A stretch of DNA of 64,000 nucleotides, taken from positions 5,691,001 through 5,755,000 of the forward strand of contig JADLSH010000220.1 in the NCBI GenBank assembly GCA_016169945.1, read 5' to 3'. Position 1 is the first letter of the stretch, and each line of letters starts with the position of its first letter. The notes under the pieces were generated by a model, which searched no databases, had not been told where the DNA came from, and saw nothing but the letters and a program-made list of their open reading frames with translations. This document shows, in pieces, positions 9,494 through 23,324 of the stretch. The translations under genes and the position numbers were made by a program. Origin of the DNA: Trachythela sp. YZ-2020. Its lineage: Eukaryota; Cnidaria; Anthozoa; Malacalcyonacea; Clavulariidae.

Positions 9494-12288
9494 CGTGTCT
9501 TTTGCGTGGTCCTTCCAAGAGTTCTGCTTTAATTATGCTGGCATTCCATAAAATACATTTAAAATCGAACTTAAAGAGTCCACAGTATGGTTCTGGAAAG
9601 GATCACCGTGTTGTGTACAATATTTTATTCAATTATATTTATAATGTGGAAATCTACGGATAATATTAGGAGAGTTGTTAAAAAAATGTTTATATTGCTA
9701 TGTGTAGGGACGATTATCTACTGCAATATAATGAAATGTAGCTTTTTTCTATGACGCCATAGTTTCCTTTCAAGATATAGATACTTAATTTATATTTTAC
9801 TGCTGTCTTAAGCCATTTAATATAGGCACACAAATTAATCGTAATCGTAACAATAAACTCATCTTGTTCCCACTCTGCGGTGAAATATTGTATATTTTTG
9901 ACTGCTTAAATACGAGAGCCTAAAATATGACTGACAATATGTTTCTTCATATAGAAGAACAATAGTCACCAGATTTTTCAACAGAAAATCGATTCTCAAT
10001 CGAATTTTAAATCAGTGAAATCATGCCATAACCTGCATATTTTTTACAAGAATACATTCCCTCATTGCAACTGTTGTTTGGCATAAATCTGGAGTGATTT
10101 TTAATAATTGTTTTTCCGTTTTTGCATCAAAAAACACAATTTTCAAAGGCAAAACAAACCTTGAAATCCCTGAAGTTTTTGCTGTGTTCGCTGATTCCAT
10201 GGAGACAAAAATACTTAAAATTCAAAATGGCGGTCAATAATTTACATTTAACAATTGAGAATAAAGCCTATTTACCAGTGAAATTACAACTTAAACAAAA
10301 CTTTTTAAGAAAAAAATGTCTAGATTAAGTTAAAATTTCATCGGCTAAGCTAAAAAGTGTGCACTGTAGATGAAAATTGTAAAAAAGCTATGCGAAACAC
10401 GTACGTGACCAATAAAATGTACTTCAATGTGATTCAAACAGACTTACTTTTTTCAATTGTCTAATTACTTCCTACATGAAGATGGCTTAATTTCTAGGTG
10501 TTTATTTTAGATCTAAATGGAATGGGTGTCCTCTAAAAGTACAAAAAATAGAGAAAGAAAATATACTAATTTTGAAAACAATTTTCTTTTGCTCCTTAAT
10601 TTTTTATTTGAGACACCCATTCCAGTTGGACTCAATAAATTCAATATAAACGCTTACTAATTCAGACGGTCTCAATCCGTGACATTGCTTCCAGACCCAT
10701 CTCCCGATGGCTTAAAGATGAGCTGTGCAATATTACAATTTTCAGGGTCACGTCACAGTTGCTATGGCAGCCAATGTGTCATAATTGTTAACATTAGGCT
10801 GATCTAACAACTTGCCAAGTTTGGTGAAGACTGCTCAAATGAGCTTCGTGTAATTCAGATTTTTGTATATTTTTTGTAAAATGAGCTGGAGCCATGACTT
10901 AAATGCACTGAGTGGAAAATGCAGCTGAAGCTCACGACATTTGTAGTATTACGTAAATCGTTTCTCACAGGCACAGAAAGCGTCTGATTTTCATTTAAAA
11001 CCACTCAAAACATAAGATAGACCAAAAACAGCATAAAACCTCCAACTCTCTATATAAAGCATATATAAGTGAACTCAAAAGTCTTGTGCAATTTTCTCCA
11101 TGATTATTTTCCCTTCTGCTATTATGGTCAAAGACAACAATTTACGCAATAAAAAAAATTGCGAAAAATGCCTCTGCTACGTAAATTAAGATTCTGCCTT
11201 GCTCGCCAGCATAGGCCGCACTCACTGCGGCAGCAATAAAGGACAAAACAATGAGTACACAGATATAATTTGCACCTAGTTATCTTTCTAACAGCTCTTT
11301 CATCAATAAATATTTAAAAAATCTGGCTGACTCAACTTGTTTGATTGAAGGATAAAAGGATTATAGTAATATGATCGAATTAAGCTCTACAAACAAATGA
11401 CGTTTGGCCCACGTCGGCTCTATATTTTAAGATTTGGATGTAATTAGATGGCTTTGTAAGTCGGCCACAACTTGATAATCTGCTTCGGAAGTGCTCACTT
11501 GAAAAAGTAGGGTCAGTAGCTTCAATGCATTTAAAAGCCATGAATGCATCACGTAAATAGGGTTTCTTCGACAGTGGAGGCCACTTTAGTTCCCTTAGAT
11601 TGATGGAGTTTTATTATCATTCTCGTTTTACTTACGGCTGTGGAGAAAAATTTTAGACACACCCCATCTTCTTATTGTTACTCTGTAAGGCTATATACAG
11701 TAAGTTTCGAAAAAGGAGTAACGTTTAATACCTAAATATAATGTTTATAATGTAATGTTATGTTTATTGAGCGCGGTCGCCCTAATTACTTTATTAATAT
11801 GCACTATACTGCATATAAAATTCTCACGGCTGAGTAAGTGACTTATTCTATTCAACTGTGACAATGTGTTCATAGCTGAATATAGAATATTTGTCACATG
11901 GTTATAATAAGCATGCTCGTATTCTAGCCAATTTTTTCCTCACCCTGATCTGACACAGTGACCCAATATACCTAACTGAATATTAACAATATCAAAAAAA
12001 ATGGCTGCGGAGGAGGCTACGCGTATCCCATATCATACGTAGATCGTCGCGTTTGTGATTAAAACTCCATAGTCCGTAGATAGATAGAAGCTTAATTACG
12101 TCCAATAATGGAGAGTTCGATTAACCCCGCGCAAGTCTATATAATTTAAATTTTAAAAAAGTCAAGCTAAAATTAAGAATAAACTGATAGTACAGAGTAA
12201 CAGTCGCTTTATTATAAGCCTATCATTTCTAATAGTAATATTAACTAATTTATTAAAAATATACAATATATTCCTTGAGCGAGTGTAA
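9494..12288. other. Non-coding stretch, no gene seen
   Basis: This is AT-rich with only short open frames. A small inverted pair (GGAATGGGTGTC near 10518 and its complement near 10612) could mark a short MITE. ATG codons in AAAATGGCG/T context occur near 10227 and 12000, but their frames close within tens of codons. Confidence 0.45.
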
Positions 12289-12289
12289 T

Positions 12290-12520
12290 ATATTAATTAT
12301 ATAAGATAGTTTCATCCAACTGTCCGCGTACCAGTAAATAAGCACTGGAGATACCGCAATAGATTGATTCATCATCCCCAATAAACAGTCGGGCACAGGC
12401 TCGTAACGGTAGCAAGAAGAAAATCCCACATATTATTGCACGCTCAGATGAAACAATTGAACATTCCATGATTAAATGATATGCGATATTGTCCATGCTT
12501 CTATAATGTCTACATTGGAC
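12290..12520 (-). pseudogene. Possible LINE C-terminal remnant with C...HLIMEC motif
   Basis: The minus-strand frame has a Cys followed by HLIMEC and a downstream Arg. This spacing resembles the zinc-like tail of some non-LTR reverse transcriptases. No palm motif or other support is visible, so this is only a suggestion. Confidence 0.25.
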
Positions 12521-15032
12521 ATAACTACAGCTGGTATATTACTACCCACCACATTTACAGCATTGGAAATTGCCTTTTTAAATTAAACGGGATTACCGAG
12601 TGCAGAATATCACATCCTCAGGGGTTCAAAATCTTATTTGAAAAAGACGGTAGTAGTAAATTTTTGGTTTCGTCGGCATTCTCGTTTTCCTATTTGATCG
12701 AAGTGAATGGCACCCTTGACTAGTATTTTCCAGTTGTATTTCTCAGGAAAACCACCTCCAAATATTGACTTAGTTTCTTCAAAATTTTAGTTATGTCTTT
12801 CACGTAACCTTGACGCCAGTTTGTTACTTCATTTAACTTCCAAAACACTTTTTAATAAAAAACTGTTTGTAGATAGAAGAGACAGACGGACAAACCAATT
12901 ATTGCAGAAACAATAGCTTCGTGCTCTCCATGCATTCTTTGACAGTCCAGTGCCCCAAATTTTCAATATACCCCTTCAGATTAGCAGTGGTACAAAGGCT
13001 AAGTGTTTTTGCAGCACGGCTGTTATGTTATCTAACTCCTTAATTTCAGTTTGTGTAATATTCCTGCACATTACGGAACCATACAGCTTCTTTAGGTAAT
13101 CCAACAATCTTCCAAATTACAGTGCCGCGCAGAGGATTTAGCCCCTGCCCCGGTCGAACACCGACACTCATCAGTGACGAACTTTCCTCTCTCCCTTTCC
13201 TTGACATTTCTTGAATTTGCTTATAGCTGATAAAATTGGCAGACAAGATAATAATTATACCAAAGTGTTCGCCATATTGCTTTTCTTCTATTGACATATT
13301 GCACATGTGCCAAGTACATTTTTTTGTTCCGCATAAATACTCGGGTAGTTTCTCCAAAGGTGAGAATAGATGTTTTAACCCTGACCGAAAATACTAAGAA
13401 ATATATTCTTTCTTGGAACGTGGATGTGTTCTTATCTTCATAAAACACGAGAACTCACGATGTATTACGGCAATACTACGACGACGATCAAAACAAACTG
13501 CTTCAAACAAATTATTGTAAAGAAATTAAACTTGTGGTGTATTATTAATTGCATGGATTTGATACAGTTTGAGGATTTAGTAGGGGTTATGTTTGAGAAT
13601 AATTTTAATTCAGTATTGAGGCCTGGTACCATTTCTCCCGGCTTCAAGTGCATAGGTTGTACACATGACGTAAATATCTGTGACTTCCCTAAACAGAGCG
13701 AGGACGACGTCAAAAGTCTCACGTGTGATTTTGATTATTAATTTCTTTCCAAAATATTATGTATTTGGTTGTACTAATACAGCGTCCTCGTCACGTTGCC
13801 GTCCTACATCGTAAGCTTTCTACGGTACATCATTTTATTCTAAAACGCGGATATGGACCAAAATGACTTGATCATTCGACGTCAAATATATTCTTCCTGA
13901 TAACTTGTTGAATTTGTGCTCGAATGATTTTTCTGCATTTTTATATCCGAGATTGGACTCATCTAATTTAAAAGAGCCTTCTCTCTGGTAAAGATTTTCA
14001 AATTCGGTAAGATTTTTCTCTTTCCGGAAACTCGCTATTTTATCCTGTTTAAAAAATATTTATCTTTAGACGGAGACGCGCTGTATTTACGATCAGTTGT
14101 TTCAAATGTAAATATCTCCAGACGTGTTTACTCTCTGGCAACAGGGCACGCGTCATTCGATAGCTTATGACTTCTTCTTTAAAATGACATGTTATTTCTT
14201 CCGATTCATATTATATATCCAAAGTAATTTGCATACATGTTCATAAATTATCTAAAAATTTTACAATTATGGTTGATATAAACCTGAATTGCCAGAACAG
14301 GATTTAGAATTTCGCAGCAACGAACTGTTACACAAAAGTTGTAGCTCATGAAAAAAGGAATATTGTTGGAAAGTTTCATTCCCTTTGAAGAAGTAGAACT
14401 ATTTATTTTTATTTTTTGAAGTTCGCATACAAATGGTCGAAATCGTTTAAATTTAATACGCGCACGCGAAATTTAATACATGCAAGCCGATAGGATCCAA
14501 AGATCCCGGAGATTTAGCTTCCGAAGTTGTCCGAGCGTGCGCCGACGCTGCAACAAAAGAGCATTTTCACGAGAATTGCCATAAAAGGGCTAGATTATTT
14601 CGTGATGTAAAAAAATGGCAGTTTTTAATAGCTCATTCCAAGCCCTGTCGAATGGTGGTATTTGTAGCCTTTAAAGCAAAGGTAGGAAAGCGAAATGAAT
14701 ATTTCATTAGTTTATATTTGTTTAATTAGTAAACAAAACAAAATTCAGAGTGTTTAAAAGACGATAAATCGCTTGAATTGCATCGTAAACAGACAAAAAT
14801 CTAACGGTGGTATTGTCATTTACATAGCATGCACTGGACCGAAGATATGAACTGCAAAGTCGTAGGGCGATATCGCCCTATGAACATTAGGACCTAACGA
14901 TAAAGAGCAAAAAAGTATATTATGAGCAGCAAATCTAAAAACTTTTGAAAGAAATTATACTCGTGCTTAAGTGTTTTTTGGTAAAACATTACTGCTATCA
15001 TATATCAATTACTAAGTATACATTACATATAC
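12521..15032. other. Largely non-coding; two open frames of unknown nature
   Basis: A minus-strand frame at about 13049-13212, starting MSRKGREESSS, has higher GC than its surroundings. The region 13465-13741 is open on both strands, with a CIGC motif on plus. I recognise no family and see no clear splice sites. The rest is AT-rich. Further 3' exons of the YWTD-EGF gene should lie here or to the left, but I could not find them. Confidence 0.35.
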
Positions 15033-15143
15033 CTGTACAAGACCGTCCACTAAATGAGAAACCCATATCACACTGACAAGAGTGGGAACCATTGCTGATT
15101 GTACAGTAGCCGTGAATACATGGAACTTCTTGGCATCCTTGTC
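15033..15143 (-). CDS. Exon encoding an EGF-like module of the YWTD-EGF gene
   Basis: This is a 111-base phase 1-1 exon. The acceptor is TTGACAG before 15143 and the donor GTATATG after 15033. It encodes a six-cysteine EGF-like domain: Cys, x4, Cys, x4, Cys, x8, Cys, x1, Cys, then ten residues and the last Cys. The five-prime splice phase matches the end of exon 17970-18313. The joined protein reads QPEG then QGC, the propeller-to-EGF transition typical of LDL-receptor-family proteins. Spacers and glycines are normal for EGF. The module is expected to be extracellular with three disulfides. The next exon downstream was not found. Confidence 0.85.
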
Positions 15144-16190
15144 CTGTCAAAAAAGTCGTAATTTTAGGGAAACTTGTTTGTTATAATACGTATAAATTGT
15201 CTTAGTAAACCTTAGACGTTCAAATATCTCAAGAAGTTTCATGCGGTTTCAGATGTGCAAGCACATACGTGTACCCGACGGTAGAACCACTCACCAGATA
15301 AAAAAAGGTATTATAATTGGATCTAGTATTTCGCTTACGTTTGTGGGCAAGAATTTTTCTGTTTATTAATTTAAAACCTAATATAGCACAGCAACAATTT
15401 CGTTGTACAACATTTTACTATATTTTCAAGTACAGTCCAGAACTGCAAATTTATGTTAGTTTCTGCATGCAGACAAATATCGGGAATCACATAAATGGTG
15501 ATTCTATCTGCGCGTAAGGGTTTTACACCGAATGTACAAACATTTCTTAATGTCAAGTATGAAAATGTAAATTTTGTCTAGCAAGGCGATATATGGCAAG
15601 AATACGACATGAAATGGTTTTGTAACTATTAATAAGCGCGCGTGTGATACCTCTCCAAAGTCCCTTTCAAAGCATGTTTGAACTAGGAGTTAAATCTTGA
15701 AAAACATTATTGAATGTTGACAATTGTGGTTTCTTGATTTCTTGTAGACATGATCAAGGCTATAGCTACTACGGTAAAATACAACCAAATTAATTTCCGC
15801 TAAGGATTTATCATCACCGCCGCCATGTACTTGATGGCACTATTTTGACAAACGTCTCTAACGGATAAACAGAAGACGCAATCCAGATAATTTATTCCGA
15901 ATCAGAGTACAAAAATGGTTTTCTAACGCAATTAGTTGCCTCTATGTAGCCGTATCATAGGTTAGCTCAGACTTTGTAAGTTTTCTTTATTTTAACAGGG
16001 AATAAAATCGCAACGAGACATATAAAGGTGGGCGCCATAAAATTGTGGGAGTGTTACAAAATTTCAATATTGGTGGGTTATGAATCTATCCTTGGTATGT
16101 ATTTATTCCCCTAAAAATTGCAATTAGGTACCAAAAAGCTTTATAATGAATACCAGGAATTTGCAGTTATTCAATTTAAAAACCAGTTCA
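15144..16190. other. Intronic stretch, no gene seen
   Basis: This is part of the 2.8-kb intron between the EGF exon and exon 17970-18313. It is AT-rich with only short frames, and no structured repeat was recognised before the LINE fragment. Confidence 0.5.
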
Positions 16191-17060
16191 AATTCAGGTT
16201 CCCAATGATCTTTATCAAAAAATGACAATCTTTAATATCGTTTGATGTACATCCCCAGGGGACTAAACTCGGACCAATTTTGTTTTTGATTATGATAAAC
16301 GACCTCGATGTGAAGACGCACACGACGGATATTTGGAAATTTGTGGATGACATATCAACATCTGAAAATATTACAAAAGGCAGCAATTCAAAGATTCAAT
16401 CCTGCCTAGATTCAATCAATTTCTGGGCCTCGTGTAACCTTATGAAACTTAATCCCAAAAAGTGCAAGGAACTACGTGTTTGCTTTCTAAGGGAAACACC
16501 TGAACTATCACCATTGTTAATTGACGGTCGCGCGCTTGATGTTGTGCGGTCTCATAAAGTGCTTGGTCTGGTTATTCAAAGTGATCTAAAATGGAATGAT
16601 CACATAGAATCTGTTGTATCCAAGACCTCTAAACGTTTATATATCATCCGCATATTACGGCGAGGTGGCGTCCCGCGGAGGATTTATTGAGTATATAATT
16701 TGCCTTAATACGATCGGTTCTGGAGTACTGTTGCGTGGTATGGCACCACGCCCTACCTTTGTACCTCGCCGATGAGTTAGAGCGAGTGCAAAAACAAGCG
16801 CCGAGGATTATTTTACCGGGCTACTCGTATAGAGCAGCCTTAGCACGCCTTGGGTGTTCCAGATTGGATGAAAGGCGAGAACAACTATGCCTCAATACTA
16901 TGAAACGCATAGAAAAAGGAGGACCTCTGTCAAAATATGTTCCATTGAACAGGGCTAGTACAAATGATTACGATCTTAGAAACTCGAACACATTAACAAC
17001 AATAAAATGTCGAACAGAAAGATATCGCCGTTGTTTTTTTCCAGTACAGTAGCTTTATTA
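16191..17060 (+). pseudogene. LINE-C reverse transcriptase C-terminal fragment
   Basis: A 5'-truncated LINE begins around the [18 protein letters not shown] motif (16255 on). The catalytic box is FVDD, with KVLGLVIQSDLKWNDHI downstream. A frame change near 16690 leads into VVWHHALP, LERVQKQAPRIILPG and ERRE, the standard C-terminal features of CR1-group enzymes, ending at 17052. Its palm motif resembles the first part of the chimera at 48640-49017. The element lies in an intron of the YWTD-EGF gene, opposite to the gene's transcription. Confidence 0.85.
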
Positions 17061-17291
17061 AATAAACAGTACCAGTAAAGAAATTTAAATGTTATACTTA
17101 AATATGATTCTAGAAGTAGTGCAATAAGATTTCTAAACTTGATGCAATTTAACTTTTATGCATGTAAATATAAGATTTTTAACTTGATACAATTTAACCT
17201 TTCATGCATGTAAATATATATAGTACCCGTTTTCATAATCTTGTAAACGCACCGTAATTCAATTTATTGCGAAGGTGTGTATTTTAAACCA

Positions 17292-17319
17292 TTAATAATA
17301 ATAATAATAATAATAATAA
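17292..17319. repeat. (TAA)n microsatellite, LINE-C 3' tail
   Basis: About nine TAA units directly follow the 3' untranslated sequence of LINE-C, marking its probable 3' terminus. Confidence 0.8.
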
Positions 17320-17969
17320 CGGGAATGACGATGTGCGAGAAAATAGGACCGAATTTATTAAGAGGAAGTTAAAAGGAGCTCGACGCAAAGTCTGCGGCTA
17401 TCATTAACTGATACAAAGAAATAATATAATTGAAAATAGTTTTACAAGCACTCACGTCTTTGCATGTTTTACAATGGATGCATTTCTCATTCGCGTCCGT
17501 GTTGGAGTTTAACAAGACGATTTTCAAAGATTCTAAAATCGACATTCAATAGACCTGTTTATTTTTAGTTATTCTGGTTATATTTCATTCAGTTTGTTTT
17601 TAATTTGTAGGATTTTGAAAAACTCACAATGTTGCAAGTTTAAAGTAGCTACATCCGTTAATTTGCAGTACTAAGTACTTTTGACTCAATTATATTGAAG
17701 TAATAGGTACCAGTTAACCACCAGATTGAAATAGAGCTGTTTAGCGACAATACGGATAACGAACAACCTTCAATTTTGAGCAGAAGAGAAGGAACAGGGA
17801 GGGGCGACCTGAAAAGCAAAATGAATAAATTGACCTGGTTTTGGCATGTCAAATCTTCCAAAGATGCCATTTCAGAAACTCCAGATTTCAACCAGTGCCA
17901 TTGGTTTCGATCGTTCAACATTAACTATGCCTAATAAAAAACTGTTGAAAAATACTTGTCTAAATTTAC
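17320..17969. other. Intronic stretch, no gene seen
   Basis: Sequence between the LINE-C tail and the donor of exon 17970-18313. The long minus frame through it is exon read-through past the GTAAAT donor. Confidence 0.6.
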
Positions 17970-18313
17970 CTTCAGGTTGCTGAGATCTGTCCACGACGAG
18001 AAGCTTTCTGACGAAGTAGCCTTTAGGTAATGGAATATAACGCGATATAGTTTCGCCGGAGAAATTCGTTTCAATAATTGACCGAGATAAAAAACTGCCT
18101 ATTTGACTCTTGTTACCACCATCATAATCCATTGAAAGTAATCCATTACAATCCCAATTACCCCGCAGGTTGAACAAGTGCACACGCTTGTCGTGGTAAT
18201 CCAGAGTCATAGTGTAACAGAAAGTTGTGTCAATTCGAAATATTTCTATTTCCTTGTCTGCAGCGTGTTTTTGCATCACGCTTTTACCGTCATTCGCAGT
18301 CCAAAATAGGTAT
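17970..18313 (-). CDS. Exon encoding the second part of a YWTD beta-propeller
   Basis: The acceptor is TATGTAG before 18313 and the donor GTAAAT after 17970; length 344. It opens with YLFWTANDGKS, a YWTD-type blade, in exactly the phase left by exon 32230-32608 (split Gly codon GG/A). Joined, the sequence reads WYIAMDPIEG then YLFWT, the usual order within LDL-receptor propeller blades. A further degenerate blade follows (LDYHDKRVHLFNL, LLSMDYDGGNKSQI), then VVDRSQQPEG before the EGF exon. The later blades are divergent, so the ligand cannot be predicted. The fit across two phases makes this a confident host exon. Confidence 0.85.
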
Positions 18314-19010
18314 CTACATAAAACAAAAGGAAATATTTGTAATTATTAATTAAACGAGATCACCACCATGCGGAAGTTCTTCTGCGGAAGCAGCGGTTGA
18401 ACTAATATAATTTACTACGAATTAAAATTTAGATTATTCAACGGTAATCAATGCCATTATATGCTAAACTCCATGCAAAGAGTAAATGACTAACAAAATA
18501 GAACATATAAAATTCATAAGTTGTACAATTCCATATTACAATTGGCAACAAATAATCTTATTAAAAATGCCTAACATTTCGTCGTTGTTGTTGTCAGGAC
18601 ATGCAACGTATAAGAACAGGTACGCTAAGCGTACATGTATCTGCTCATGGTCATCCCACGGTTGCGATGAATGAAGGAGCGATATTCTGTAATTCTATTT
18701 GCCCCTAAATTGTATAAGTTATACATAAATTATACAAACAACATGTATAAAGTCTACTTGCAGAGACTATTTCCATAACATAACAAAGATTTCTTTAACG
18801 TTATGATGCCATTGCTGAAACATGTTAGGTTCACAATCTTATCAATAGTCCATAATATACAATCAGGTATGTGAGAAAATTGTAGATGCATAGATGTTGT
18901 CAGAATACCAGATGTTGCTAATACCCTCGCACAGTATTAAAATCCTTTTTAACCACATTATTGATACATGACGTCAACATGTGATAGTCAGGGATGACGG
19001 AACACAAATG

Positions 19011-19355
19011 TACATACATACATACATACATACATTGTTCAGCTAACTCCCCGTTGGGGCTTTTCAGTGACCGATTACATCAAGTATCTTGCTTACCTAT
19101 ATTATGTGTTTAGCCTACATTATCTATTTTTACAACTATTGTGATATTACTTTCCTAATCTGTATATCCTAACCCATCCAGTCACTTTCCCTATGGGAGG
19201 AAACCAGAGTGACCGGAGAAAACCCACGACTTTCGGCAGAGCGTTGACTTACTCTTTTCACATGAATGTGATGAGTACAGTAGTCAGCGAGAGTCGAACT
19301 CAAGACTCAGAGGTGAAAGGCGCTTGCTCTGACGACTGCGCCACCGAAGCCCCAT
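19011..19355 (-). mobile_element. tRNA-derived SINE, full-length-like, with (TATG)n tail
   Basis: Read on minus, the tRNA-like head at about 19350-19289 has an A box (TGGCGCAGTCG, 19343-19333) and a B box (GAGTTCGACTC, 19301-19291). The body contains CTCCGGTCACTCTGGTTTCC and a 3' end at CATACATA repeats (19011-19035). The body resembles, from memory, conserved central SINE domains reported in many metazoans (Nin-DC type), which needs an alignment to confirm. A 5'-truncated copy lies inverted at 20286-20558. Confidence 0.85.
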
Positions 19356-20285
19356 GTGTCCCATTATTCCAGGTGAATCTATTGAAAATCAGGAGTAGAA
19401 CCCATGTATTTAGTGCTTGGATTGAATGTATAAAGTATATAACGCAGCATATTAGTTCCATACAATAATATTGTGTCGTGGGTATAATTGTACATTGAAT
19501 AATTGTACATTGTGTGCCAAAAGATACCTTCATAAGACATATGGTTGCTGTTGCTGTTAATTTCTTCTCTTGTATATACATGCACCAGTGATTCAGTGAG
19601 TTTAGATTGTTCTGCAAATGAGGTTTAGTTCTGAGAAAATTATCAAGCATTTATGTTTCGATCAGTTCCATGCGTGCTCCTCGCCTACCCGGGCATTCTT
19701 CGGGCATTATACAGCTACACCTGTTCCAAGGGTCGGGCATTTGCTCTCATCAGGTCGTTCCGGGTGTGGGGAATTTGTTGAGGTATTCAATATCCATAGC
19801 GATGGTATGGTTTAGCAAATGGTTTCACATTATGTTTCACACCGTATTGTACTATTGCATACTGCATTATGACACTGTTGACCAAGTGCATTACAATTCA
19901 GATTGAGATTTTGATTTTAGAATTATCTTGTTATTTTTCACATAATTACACAGTCAAGGTCCCAACAGGGAGACATAATTTCCGGAAGCGTCTATTAATT
20001 GTTATAAGTTTTTGAAACAGCTCTGTTTCTCAATTTTCACAAACTGGCTAAATAGATATTTTGTTATTTATGTACATCACTTTTTTAGGTTAAATTGGAG
20101 ACAATTGACACATGAACAGGATGAATTACAGCGTGCGTTCTGATTTTATGGTTTGGAAATTGATTTTCCTTTATAGTATTATAGATATTATAAAAATTTT
20201 CTACCCAGAAAGCTATTATTTTGTCCCCAATGTTGCGGCATTTTCATCAATTTCAAGTTCTTTAATTTAGTTCTTGATTCTTACT

Positions 20286-20558
20286 GAGGACTATGCTGAT
20301 CACACTCATGTGAAAAGAGTAAGTCAACGCTCTGCCGAATGTCGTAGGTTTAATCCGGTCACTCCGGTTTCCTCCCACAAGGAAAGTTGACTGGGTGGAT
20401 TAGGATGTACAGATTAGGAAAGTAATATCACAATTGTTGTAAAAATAGATAATGTAGGCTACGTACATAATATGAGTAAGTGAGATACTTGATGTAATCG
20501 GCCACTGAAAAGCCCCAACGGGGAGTGAGATGAATAATGTATATATGTATGTATGTGT
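20286..20558 (+). mobile_element. Second copy of the same SINE, 5'-truncated, inverted
   Basis: It begins in the body (CATGTGAAAAGAGTAAGTC), lacks the tRNA head, and matches the reverse complement of 19036-19275 with scattered differences. It ends in TATGTATG repeats near 20540-20558. Together with the minus copy it makes a 240-250-bp inverted repeat with about a 1-kb loop. Confidence 0.85.
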
Positions 20559-23324
20559 AACGATAAATAAATATATATGGTATGAGAATCCAGACCTCAA
20601 ACCATCCACATTTATAGCATGTCGCAAGATCCATCACAAAGAAATTCATCAAAGCGGGTAAAGAAAAAGGTTGTGAAATCCTTGTCCATTGGAACAAAGG
20701 TGTAAGAACCATATGTATTGTTATGATACATCAAATAAAGAAGGGTTTGGACAAATGATTCTGGCCATTGTAGGTCATTTAAAAACCATGTTGCCAACCG
20801 AAATGTGGACGTTTTAGCAACCTATTTTCAAAATGTGGAACTGCTGGGAGCAATTGGAAAATGGATTGAAACAAGTATTAAATGACTGTAAAAATTGTGG
20901 TACATGTTTTTGCTTCAATACAAACAATGGAATACATTGCAGAAAATGTCCACTCCTCATTTTATGTCCCCCTCCCCCATTTCCAGGAGAACAATCTGGA
21001 ATTTTCTAGCAATGACAGACATACCATAGCTTTGTGCAGCGGCCACCGACTTTGCATTCAAAACTTGTTTATCAGTTGTCACAGTTAAATGCTTGCTTTC
21101 CTGTAAACATTTAACATTTGCCCAATGAATCACAAAACATACTGCTATACCTCTGTGTAGTGTTAATAAGGGTTTATTGTTGTGGCAAAGGTGTAACAGA
21201 AAAGCTATCCATTTCTACCCATTGGGTTACAATGCGCCCAAATGCACGATTCTATTTGTCAAGGAAAGGATCTTGCACATTAAAGGGTTAATATTGCTAT
21301 TTTTTAAATAGGAACAATAGTAACACCTGCTTTTGGCAAGGTGTAATTAATCATTGGGAATACGAGGTTGGAATCAGTCATTAAGAAGCTCTCACCAGAT
21401 GCGCAAATCAGTTGCCTGGAAGGGTTCTAGGACACATTAAACACTGGCATCCCAAAATGCAATGTTGAAAATGAGATCATCCTGCAGGAAAGTTACATTA
21501 CACGTGGTACTTCAGTAAAAGCATTTGGTTCAAGTGTCTGAATAGGGCTGATATTTCGGCTTTTAATATTTCAGAACTGCCTTAGCGGTACTTCACTTTA
21601 GTGGGTATTTAAGACATGATGGCCAGAAGACCAAAACTGGAGAGCAGTACAGAAAATAACTTATCCAAAGTACAAACTGGGAAACGAAATTGTAAGAGAA
21701 GTTAAAAGGTCAACAACTTATGGCAAATAAACTAACATCATATATCTTGCAATATCATAAAGAAATTGAAAAGTCTTTGTATTGGAGGTTTTTTACAAAT
21801 TTACTGTACTGTATATCCTCCAGTAGGCAACTGGGAAAACAAGCATGACGTTTCTGCCCAACCAAATTTCATTAGTTCACATGTGTTCTTTGTTGTGAAG
21901 GGGGGTGCCAAAGATATCAAAGAGAAAAGGTTATAGATGATTTATGGTATATACAGTAAGTTATGTTGAAGCCGGTTAACAATTGTCTATTTATTTGATA
22001 TAGACTTTGTGCACTGCATAGGAAAAATCCTGTTTACTGTTGACAACACAACACTGCAAAATATTCGCAAAAGATATGAAGGTTTGCAACCAAAATCCTT
22101 GACCAGCCAGTTTCCAGCTTCACCAAAATGTCGAAAATGCAGAAAGCCACAGAATTGACATGCTCGAGGGAATTGTAATTTGGCCGAGCAGCAAAATATA
22201 ATTCGGTTTTCTTAAAATTTGAGTTATATTAAAAATTACATATTTGAACACCATAACCCTTGATGATTATTTTTCATATATTTTAAAATTATCTGCTATA
22301 AAACTATGTTGTTTAGTGCTTGTGTAGTTGTATCTCAACTTCGTGCATCAGCATGCCTGCAGGCATCCAGTATTCTACCTTAATGTTCCAATATTTTAAT
22401 AAACAGAAGCTGCTAATGACCTACTATTTTCTGGACACATGCTTATAGCCAAATACCCGTATTGCCAACCACCTATAGGCAACAGCACTAATATATCTGT
22501 AAAACCTATTTAAAAGTTAAATATATTTGTGCCCAGTCTAAAACGGGCAAAACATCTCTCCATCGTAGTGCGAAATATTTTCAAGGTTTCCAGGATCCCG
22601 GTAAGACTGGCTGTCAATATATGCATTGTTGTCCTGCCTTGTAGGTGGTCAAGGTTAGCCCAGTTGCTTTACAAACAGTCATTAATCAATGTGTTGCTTT
22701 AACTAGCAAGATAATTCTTCTCGTGAGGGCCAACAATCGCAATGGACCTAGTCACTACGTAGACTCACAGTGTATAAAACATGGTGTGTATGCCATTATA
22801 ACACTTAACGTGACAGTTGTGTTTGAGTGGAGCAATGCAACTAAAAGTTATAATATTAAATCGATCCACCAATAGTTTCAACAATGCAACCCAGCTCAGA
22901 TACCTTCAACGGCAAATTGTATTGGTATGCTGTTCTCAGGACAAATGGCAACATTATGAATACACGCATTTTTGTTTGATACATAAAAAATAGACATAGA
23001 GAAAACAAGCTAAAAATATTCACGTTCGCAAAGCTTTTCTTCGGCGAAATATAAAACATACAAAATTGTGTATTAAGTCTAAAATTTTGATAGCATAAAC
23101 TGAACAGCACTTACTCTTTGAATGAATGAAATATTTTATTTAAAATTCAGAGTAGTCCTTTCACATGCAAATGCATCTGTTATCATTATGTGCCCTGACC
23201 TTAATTACAATAAATATAAATTATTTCTACTAGCTATTATTATTAAAATACTACTTACATCTTAATACCTTCTAAAATACAATAAAGTCACAGCTCTATT
23301 GAATATAAAACTAGAAGCTAAAAT
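20559..23324. other. Intronic non-coding stretch, no gene seen
   Basis: Only short frames. No splice-bounded exon, RNA gene or structured repeat was recognised. AT-rich throughout. Confidence 0.5.

Noticed and set aside
13465..13741. Opposed open frames with CIGC motif as a gene
   Set aside because: Open on both strands, no splice sites or recognised family, so not enough support.
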